The position numbers and the translations under genes were made by a program. The notes beneath the pieces are model-generated. The model did not search any database, was not told the origin of the DNA, and saw only the letters and a program-made list of their open reading frames with translations. Positions 59,834-64,000 of a stretch of DNA of 64,000 nt are shown here, in pieces (the stretch's first letter is position 1; each line of letters begins with the position of its first letter). Origin of the DNA: Streptomyces sp. NA04227 (GTDB lineage: Bacteria > Actinomycetota > Actinomycetes > Streptomycetales > Streptomycetaceae); assembly GCF_013364195.1 (NCBI RefSeq), contig NZ_CP054918.1, positions 4,763,001 to 4,827,000 on the forward strand. Direction: 5' to 3'.

Positions 59834-61288
59834 TCAGAAGGGTCTGGCCGGTGCGGGACCCAGGGTCGTCGTGCCGGGTGCCGCCTGGTGGCTGAGGCCG
59901 GTGCGGTAGGTGTCCAGTGCCGCTTCGACACGGCCGGTGCGCCGGTAGAGGTCGCCGAGGAGGCGGCAGAGGTCGGCCAGATCGCCCGCCGCCTCCGCGT
60001 GTTCGAGCAGGCGGAGGGCGCTCAGATAGTGCTCCTCCGCCCGGCCGTTGTCCTCGTGGCGTTCGGCGATCAGGCCGAGCAGGCGGTGAGCGCCCGCCTC
60101 GTGCACCGCGCCGCGTCCGGAGCCGAAGCCGCCGAGCAGGTCACGAAGGAGCGACTCGGCCTGCTCGTCCTTGCCCTGACGGTGGAGCACATCGGCGAGT
60201 TCGACGCCGACCTGGTGCGCGTACAGGGCGGCCCGGCGCGAGACGAGCATGCCCTGCGCCGTCCGGTACGCCGCCTCGGCCTCCCCGAGGGTGCCCGCCT
60301 GCGCGAGGACGTACCCCCGCATCCAGTGGCAGTGGGCGAGTTCGGTGCGGATCTGCAACTGCTGGTAGTACTCGGATGCCTTCACGAGTGAGGCGTCCGC
60401 CTCGGCCGCGCGTCCCTCCGCGATCATCGTGCGGGCGACGCTGCGGTGCATCCGGGCGACCAGGGCGGGATCGGCGACCTCCGGGGCGAGCGCGAGGGCC
60501 AGTTCCGCCGCTTGCGCGGCACGGGCATGGGTGCCCAGGTCCATGTACGGACCGATGATGGCGGTGTACAGCTGGACCAGGGCCGCGGGGTCGCGCAATC
60601 CCCTGGCGTTGAGTTCCTCGAGCGCCGTCTCCAACAGGTAGCAGGCGTACCGGAGTTCACCGGCGAGCAGATGAGTGAGGGCCCGGCCCCGGATGGCGGG
60701 CACCCGCTGGGTGAGCGGTGCCCCGGCCTGCGACAGGACCGATTCCGCCGCCTCGAAGTACTCACGCGCGGGGCCCAGTTCACCGGCCTCTACCGCGCAG
60801 TTCCCGAGCCCCACCAGGGCAGCCGCATGTTCGGCGTCCAGGCCGTACTGTGCGGCTTCCTGGTCGAGACGGGCGTAGAGCGCGGCCGCGTCCTCCGGGT
60901 CTCCGGTGGCCAGGACCCGCTGTGCCTCGGTGAGCCGCATGCGCAGCTCGGTCGCGGCATGCGCGGGCCGCCCGCTGACCAGTTCCTCGTAACCGACGCC
61001 CAGGCGACCTGCGATGTGGCGCAGCGCCTTCTCCGAAGGCTGGACCTTGCCCGCCTCCACGGTGGAGATGTAGGGGGCGGTGTACGAGGGATCGGCGACC
61101 TGGCGTTGGGTAAGGCCGCGTTCGACGCGCAGCCGGTACACACGGCGGCCGAGCGTTTCCGAACCGTCGGGGAAGGCGCTGGGGCGGGCGTCGCCCGGCG
61201 CGGCCGACGCCTGCGAGGGTGCACGGGACCGCCCGTCGCGCGTTCCCCTGGGCGAGGCGGCCGGTCCGGGTGCCCGCTTCTGGCTCAT
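59834..61288 (-). CDS. XRE-type helix-turn-helix regulator with TPR repeats
   Basis: 484 residues from the ATG at 61288 (the frame is open to 61378, but without a ribosome site). After a disordered Ala/Pro/Arg-rich start, an XRE HTH is at about 45-105 (LGRRVYRLRVERGLTQRQVADPSYTAPYISTVEAGKVQPSEKALRHIAGRLG). The remaining 370 residues are TPR helices (YARLDQEAAQYGLDAEHAAALVGLGNCAVEAGELGPAREYFEAAE). The design resembles Streptomyces regulators that bind peptide pheromones or proteins via TPRs. Adjacent target genes are not obvious. Confidence 0.88.
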   Translation of the reverse strand: MSQKRAPGPAASPRGTRDGRSRAPSQASAAPGDARPSAFPDGSETLGRRVYRLRVERGLTQRQVADPSYTAPYISTVEAGKVQPSEKALRHIAGRLGVGYEELVSGRPAHAATELRMRLTEAQRVLATGDPEDAAALYARLDQEAAQYGLDAEHAAALVGLGNCAVEAGELGPAREYFEAAESVLSQAGAPLTQRVPAIRGRALTHLLAGELRYACYLLETALEELNARGLRDPAALVQLYTAIIGPYMDLGTHARAAQAAELALALAPEVADPALVARMHRSVARTMIAEGRAAEADASLVKASEYYQQLQIRTELAHCHWMRGYVLAQAGTLGEAEAAYRTAQGMLVSRRAALYAHQVGVELADVLHRQGKDEQAESLLRDLLGGFGSGRGAVHEAGAHRLLGLIAERHEDNGRAEEHYLSALRLLEHAEAAGDLADLCRLLGDLYRRTGRVEAALDTYRTGLSHQAAPGTTTLGPAPARPF

Positions 61289-61511
61289 CAGCGCCTGATC
61301 CGCTCCGGTGAACTGTCGTCCGGCCCCGACTCGCTCGGGGTTGGCACAGGCGAGTGGTGACCGAGGCGGCCTTCCCACCTGCGCGGAGAGCCTACGTGCC
61401 CTCGCGCCCGTAGGTTAAGTGCCCGGCCGGGCGGATTCAACGTGGCCGTTCGGTGCCTGGTGCTCCAGGGTTCTTCCGCGCACCCGCGGGTCGGCGGCGG
61501 TCGGTGGGGGA

Positions 61512-62213
61512 TCAGTGATGGGTGAGGAAGTCCTCGGTGCCCTGGTTGTCGATCAGGGCGTTGAGGGCGTCGGCGAAGAAGGTCTGCTTCATCAGGCCGT
61601 GCACCGGGCCGCGCTTGCCGGTGAGCGGACGTACCAACTCCACGGCCAGCGTGCGCAGTTCGCCCTCGGCGGCGGTGGCCTCGGCGATGCCGGAGGCGAG
61701 GGCCTCGGGGCCGGTGTAGCGGCGGCCGGTGGTGATGGCCTCCAGGGCGGCGGCCGGGGGCAGCTTGGACTTGATCATGGCGGACATGCCCGGCGTGAAG
61801 GGGATGCCGAGGTCGATCTCGGGCAGACAGAACCAGCCCCGGTCGGCACGCATCACACGCCGGTCGTGCGCCAGCGCGAGCACCGCGCCCCCGGCGAAGG
61901 CGTGCCCCTGGAGGGCGGCCACGCTCACCATCGGCAGGACGCACAGCCGCGCCAACAGCCTTTGGTACGAAGCGAGATACGCGGCGAACTGCTCGGCCGG
62001 GTCGGCGAAGCGCTCACGGTCCAGGCCGTTGGACCAGAACTTGCCGGTGCCGGTGGTGACCAGCGCCGCCGGACCGGTGGACTGCTCGATCTCGTCGAGG
62101 AGTTCGTGCATCCGCCGCAGCCACTCGGTGGTGGCGAGGTTCTCGGTGTCGCGCTGTCCGGGCTCACCGAGGTCGAGCACAAAGACGTCGCCGTCGCGTT
62201 GCAGATGAGGCAT
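61512..62213 (-). CDS. Enoyl-CoA hydratase/isomerase, short (ECI-like)
   Basis: 233 residues, a compact crotonase. Oxyanion loop KFWSNGLDRERF, ALQGHAFAGGAVLALAHDRRVM, and PEIDLGIPFTPGMSAMI, the position of the catalytic Glu of delta-3,delta-2-enoyl-CoA isomerases. It probably isomerises or hydrates an acyl-CoA in fatty-acid or similar oxidation. Downstream of an SDR on the same strand and possibly under regulation of the CGTAC repeats between them. Confidence 0.9.
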   Translation of the reverse strand: MPHLQRDGDVFVLDLGEPGQRDTENLATTEWLRRMHELLDEIEQSTGPAALVTTGTGKFWSNGLDRERFADPAEQFAAYLASYQRLLARLCVLPMVSVAALQGHAFAGGAVLALAHDRRVMRADRGWFCLPEIDLGIPFTPGMSAMIKSKLPPAAALEAITTGRRYTGPEALASGIAEATAAEGELRTLAVELVRPLTGKRGPVHGLMKQTFFADALNALIDNQGTEDFLTHH

Positions 62214-62273
62214 GGCGGATTCCTTGCCGGAGTCGGACGGGCCCGCCGGTGCGTCCGGCGGGCCACAGTGGGT

Positions 62274-62346
62274 CGTACGAGGGAGGTCGTACGGGGAAGC
62301 CGTACGGAGAGGTCGTATGGCGGGGTCGTACGGGAAAGCCGTACGG
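62274..62346. repeat. Iterated CGTAC cores every 13 bases
   Basis: Six copies of CGTAC (one CGTAT) start at 62274, 62288, 62301, 62314, 62327 and 62340, spaced 14, 13, 13, 13 and 13. They lie in the 137-base gap upstream of the crotonase gene. Confidence 0.7.
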
Positions 62347-62350
62347 GAGG

Positions 62351-63175
62351 TCAGGCGTCCAGGAACAGGTCGAGTTCCAGCTCGCCCTCGGCGTCACCGG
62401 CGCGGTATCCGGACAGGTCGGTGACGCCCTCCTCGGCAAGCACCTCGTCGTCGAGGAAGTGGTGACCGGTGCAGGCGGTGGCGTCGCGGGTGAGGATCGC
62501 GTACGCGGCGTCGGCGACGATGGCCGAGGAGCGCGAGCGCTCGGCGCCGCCGAGCAGATTGCGGATCGCCGCGGTGTCGATCAGGGTGCGCGGCCACAGA
62601 GAGTTGGCGGCGACGCCGTGCGCCGCGAACTCGTGCGCGAAGCCCACGGTGCACAGGCTCATGCCGTACTTGGACAGCGTGTAGGCGAGGTGGCGGCCGG
62701 GCCAGTGCGGGGCGGGGTTGAGCGGCGGGGACAGCGTGAGCACGTGTGCGTTGGACGACTCGCGCAGGTGCGGCAGCGCGGTCTTGGTGAGCAGGAAGGT
62801 GCCCCGGGCGTTGATGTCCTGCATCAGGTCGTAGCGCTTCATGTCGGCGTCCGCGGTGGGCGACAGGTCGATCGCGCTCGCGTTGTTCACCATGATGTCG
62901 ATGCCGCCGAAGCGCTCGACCGCGGCGGCGACCGCCCGCTCGACGTCCGCGTCCACCCGTACGTCCCCGACCACGGCCAGGGCCCGGCCCCCGGCCGCCT
63001 CGATCTCGGCGGCCGCCGTGTGCACGGTGCCCTCCAGCTTCGGGTGCGGCTCGGCGGTCTTCGCCAGGAGCACCACATTGGCGCCGTCCTTGGCGGCCCG
63101 CAGGGCGATGGCCAGGCCGATGCCCCGGCTTCCGCCCGACATCAGGATCGTCCGGCCGGCGAGGGTGCGTTCCAT
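62351..63175 (-). CDS. SDR family oxidoreductase (HSDL2-like)
   Basis: 274 residues from the ATG at 63175 with GGAG upstream. SDR motifs: ILMSGGSRGIGLAIALRAA (Gly motif), NNASAID (NNAG equivalent with Ser), THVLTLSPPLN (active Ser region) and YTLSKYGMS (Tyr and Lys). The Ala/Lys near LLAKTAEPHPKLEG after strand 2 suggests NADP. The pattern resembles the hydroxysteroid dehydrogenase-like 2 group. It is transcribed toward the crotonase gene and may form an operon. Confidence 0.92.
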   Translation of the reverse strand: MERTLAGRTILMSGGSRGIGLAIALRAAKDGANVVLLAKTAEPHPKLEGTVHTAAAEIEAAGGRALAVVGDVRVDADVERAVAAAVERFGGIDIMVNNASAIDLSPTADADMKRYDLMQDINARGTFLLTKTALPHLRESSNAHVLTLSPPLNPAPHWPGRHLAYTLSKYGMSLCTVGFAHEFAAHGVAANSLWPRTLIDTAAIRNLLGGAERSRSSAIVADAAYAILTRDATACTGHHFLDDEVLAEEGVTDLSGYRAGDAEGELELDLFLDA

Positions 63176-63210
63176 GAGGCGGCTCCACTCCAAGTGTGCA
63201 GGGTTGGCTA

Positions 63211-63232
63211 ATAATAAGCAGTACAAATTATT
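63211..63232 (-). promoter_or_regulatory. AT-rich operator-like element upstream of the SDR gene
   Basis: Plus strand ATAATAAGCAG then TACAAATTATT; ATAAT and ATTAT are inverted. It matches 17 of 22 positions of the lipase element at 43153-43174 and lies about 36 bases before the SDR start on the minus strand, where it may overlap the promoter. Confidence 0.55.
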
Positions 63233-63452
63233 GGTCCTGCACTGTCAAGGTGAGGGAGGAGTGGGGTGGCGCACTGCCGTGGGTCGCCTGTGCCGCCTGT
63301 GTGCGGCGTGCTCGGCCGGGCCCGGGTGTGACACTGCTCATGGAGCACTTCCGGTGTGACAGCGGCCTTGACAGACCGAACCAGGTGATCTGGGATTCCG
63401 GTGGGATACACGATCAACGATCACCGACGTTCGACCAACGAGGAGAATCTCA

Positions 63453-63710
63453 ATGTCCGTCCTCAACGCCCGTACGGCCGGTGTCGCCGTCGCCGCGACC
63501 GGAGCCGCCCACTTCGTGGTGCCCGGCGCCTTCGAAGCCCTGACCGTCCGCCTCTTCCCGACCGACACCCGCACCTGGATCCGCCGCAACGGCACGACCG
63601 AGCTCGTGCTCGGCACCGCGGTCGCCGTGCCGCGTACACGTGCCTTCGGGGCGGTCGGGCTGGCCGCGTACGCGGGCTGGCTCGCCTTCCGGGCCGTCAA
63701 GCAGCGCTGA
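63453..63710 (+). CDS. Small membrane protein (DoxX-like)
   Basis: 85 residues, ATG after GAGGAGAATC. Three hydrophobic segments: TAGVAVAATGAAHFVVPGAF, TELVLGTAVAVPRTRAFG and AVGLAAYAGWLAFRAV, with RLFPTDTRTWIRRNG between. The arrangement and the conserved His/Pro resemble short DoxX-like proteins. Upstream are a polar 250-base region and the SDR operator. No function can be assigned. Confidence 0.6.
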   Translation: MSVLNARTAGVAVAATGAAHFVVPGAFEALTVRLFPTDTRTWIRRNGTTELVLGTAVAVPRTRAFGAVGLAAYAGWLAFRAVKQR

Positions 63711-63736
63711 GACCTACGGGTTCGGTTCCGGTGAGC

Positions 63737-63766
63737 GGCCGGTGCGGTGCGTGTGCCGCACCGGCC
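63737..63766. terminator. Bidirectional hairpin terminator
   Basis: GGCCGGTGCGG (63737-63747) and CCGCACCGGCC (63756-63766) are perfect arms with an 8-base loop, between convergent genes ending at 63710 and 63775. Confidence 0.85.
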
Positions 63767-63774
63767 CCGGTGTC

Positions 63775-63999
63775 TCAGCCCTCCGGTGAGCCCAACTCCC
63801 GCTCTCGCACGGCCGGTTCCCGCTTCTCCGGGGCCGCCGCCCGGGTCAGGCGCGCGGTGTAGTCCCTGCGCTCCGGACGGTCCGGCCGCAGCGCCCGGTC
63901 GTCGCGGACCAGGCGCCGGATCAGGTTGAGTGCCGGCTCCGGGGTGAGCCGGGCCAGGTTCGCGAGGACGCCCACGTAGCGCGGAACCGCGAGCTCCGC
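63775..63999 (-). CDS. Partial gene of unknown function, runs off the right edge
   Basis: Minus-strand frame open to the window edge; 74 residues visible, stop at 63775. The visible C-terminal part reads ELAVPRYVGVLANLARL, then TPEPALNLIRRLVRDDRALRPDRPE and a charged tail EKREPAVREREL. It looks like the amphipathic helical end of a longer protein; no family was recognised. A GTG at 63975 is inside the coding sequence because the frame clearly continues upstream. Confidence 0.55.
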   Translation of the reverse strand, partial: AELAVPRYVGVLANLARLTPEPALNLIRRLVRDDRALRPDRPERRDYTARLTRAAAPEKREPAVRERELGSPEG

Positions 64000-64000
64000 G

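Noticed and set aside
1..64000. tRNA or rRNA genes
   Set aside because: No cloverleaf with a GTTCGAATC-type arm or rRNA segment was noticed; a dedicated scan such as tRNAscan would be decisive.

Overview
The window is high-GC DNA with GTG starts, tightly packed genes with 4-base stop/start overlaps, Tat and lipoprotein signals, and families typical of Streptomyces (DUF3558 lipoproteins, DUF2637, Methyltransf_19, DUF6126, a class I lysyl-tRNA synthetase, mycothiol-type DinB proteins). I read it as chromosomal sequence from Streptomyces or a close relative. No rRNA, tRNA, CRISPR array, prophage or large conjugative block was recognised.

Layout. 0-6 kb: the end of an IS21 IstA-like protein that has lost catalytic residues, then a membrane Ser/Thr kinase with an amino-acid-binding-protein ectodomain. 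Convergent to the kinase is a two-gene operon encoding an EACC1-like protein and a caspase-like peptidase with about 14 helical repeats, the best candidate for a biological conflict system here. 6-9 kb: Tat-exported class A beta-lactamase, aldo/keto reductase, membrane protein. 9.4-11.1 kb: a lower-GC island with a secreted bacteriocin-like protein and a membrane-protein/winged-helix-regulator operon under a perfect palindrome. 11-14 kb: RidA, hydrolase, DinB, an IS481-type remnant fused to a truncated reductase, cupin. 14.7-19 kb: secreted lectin protein, WD40-like protein, RtcB. 19.4-26 kb: two DUF3558 lipoproteins, a DUF2637 protein, a methyltransferase and a membrane-tethered PstS-like protein. 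26-30 kb: divergent lysS and argS.

30-38.5 kb: a second kinase that is a paralogue of the first with a different ectodomain, Uma2, YnfA-like protein, a ribbon-helix-helix/PIN toxin-antitoxin pair whose toxin is frameshifted, SDR plus DUF6126, a DinB protein, and a CE1758/CE1759-type flavin pair. 38.5-53.3 kb: secreted proteins and carbohydrate enzymes (GH95 with lectin domain, GH116-like with a secreted RbsD/FucU-like partner), a lipase, a large LuxR-type ATPase, and a monooxygenase divergent from a GntR-TetR fusion regulator. 53.6-64 kb: PaaX-like regulator divergent from an acyl-CoA dehydrogenase and two crotonases (one translationally coupled operon), an M64 peptidase, an XRE-TPR regulator, a crotonase and an SDR, small membrane protein, and a gene running off the right edge.

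Genes probably acting together: EACC1-like and caspase; toxin and antitoxin; CE1758/CE1759 pair; FucU-like and GH116; acyl-CoA dehydrogenase and crotonases under PaaX; membrane protein and its winged-helix regulator. A near-identical AT-rich operator-like element lies upstream of both the lipase (43.2 kb) and the SDR (63.2 kb), suggesting one shared regulator.
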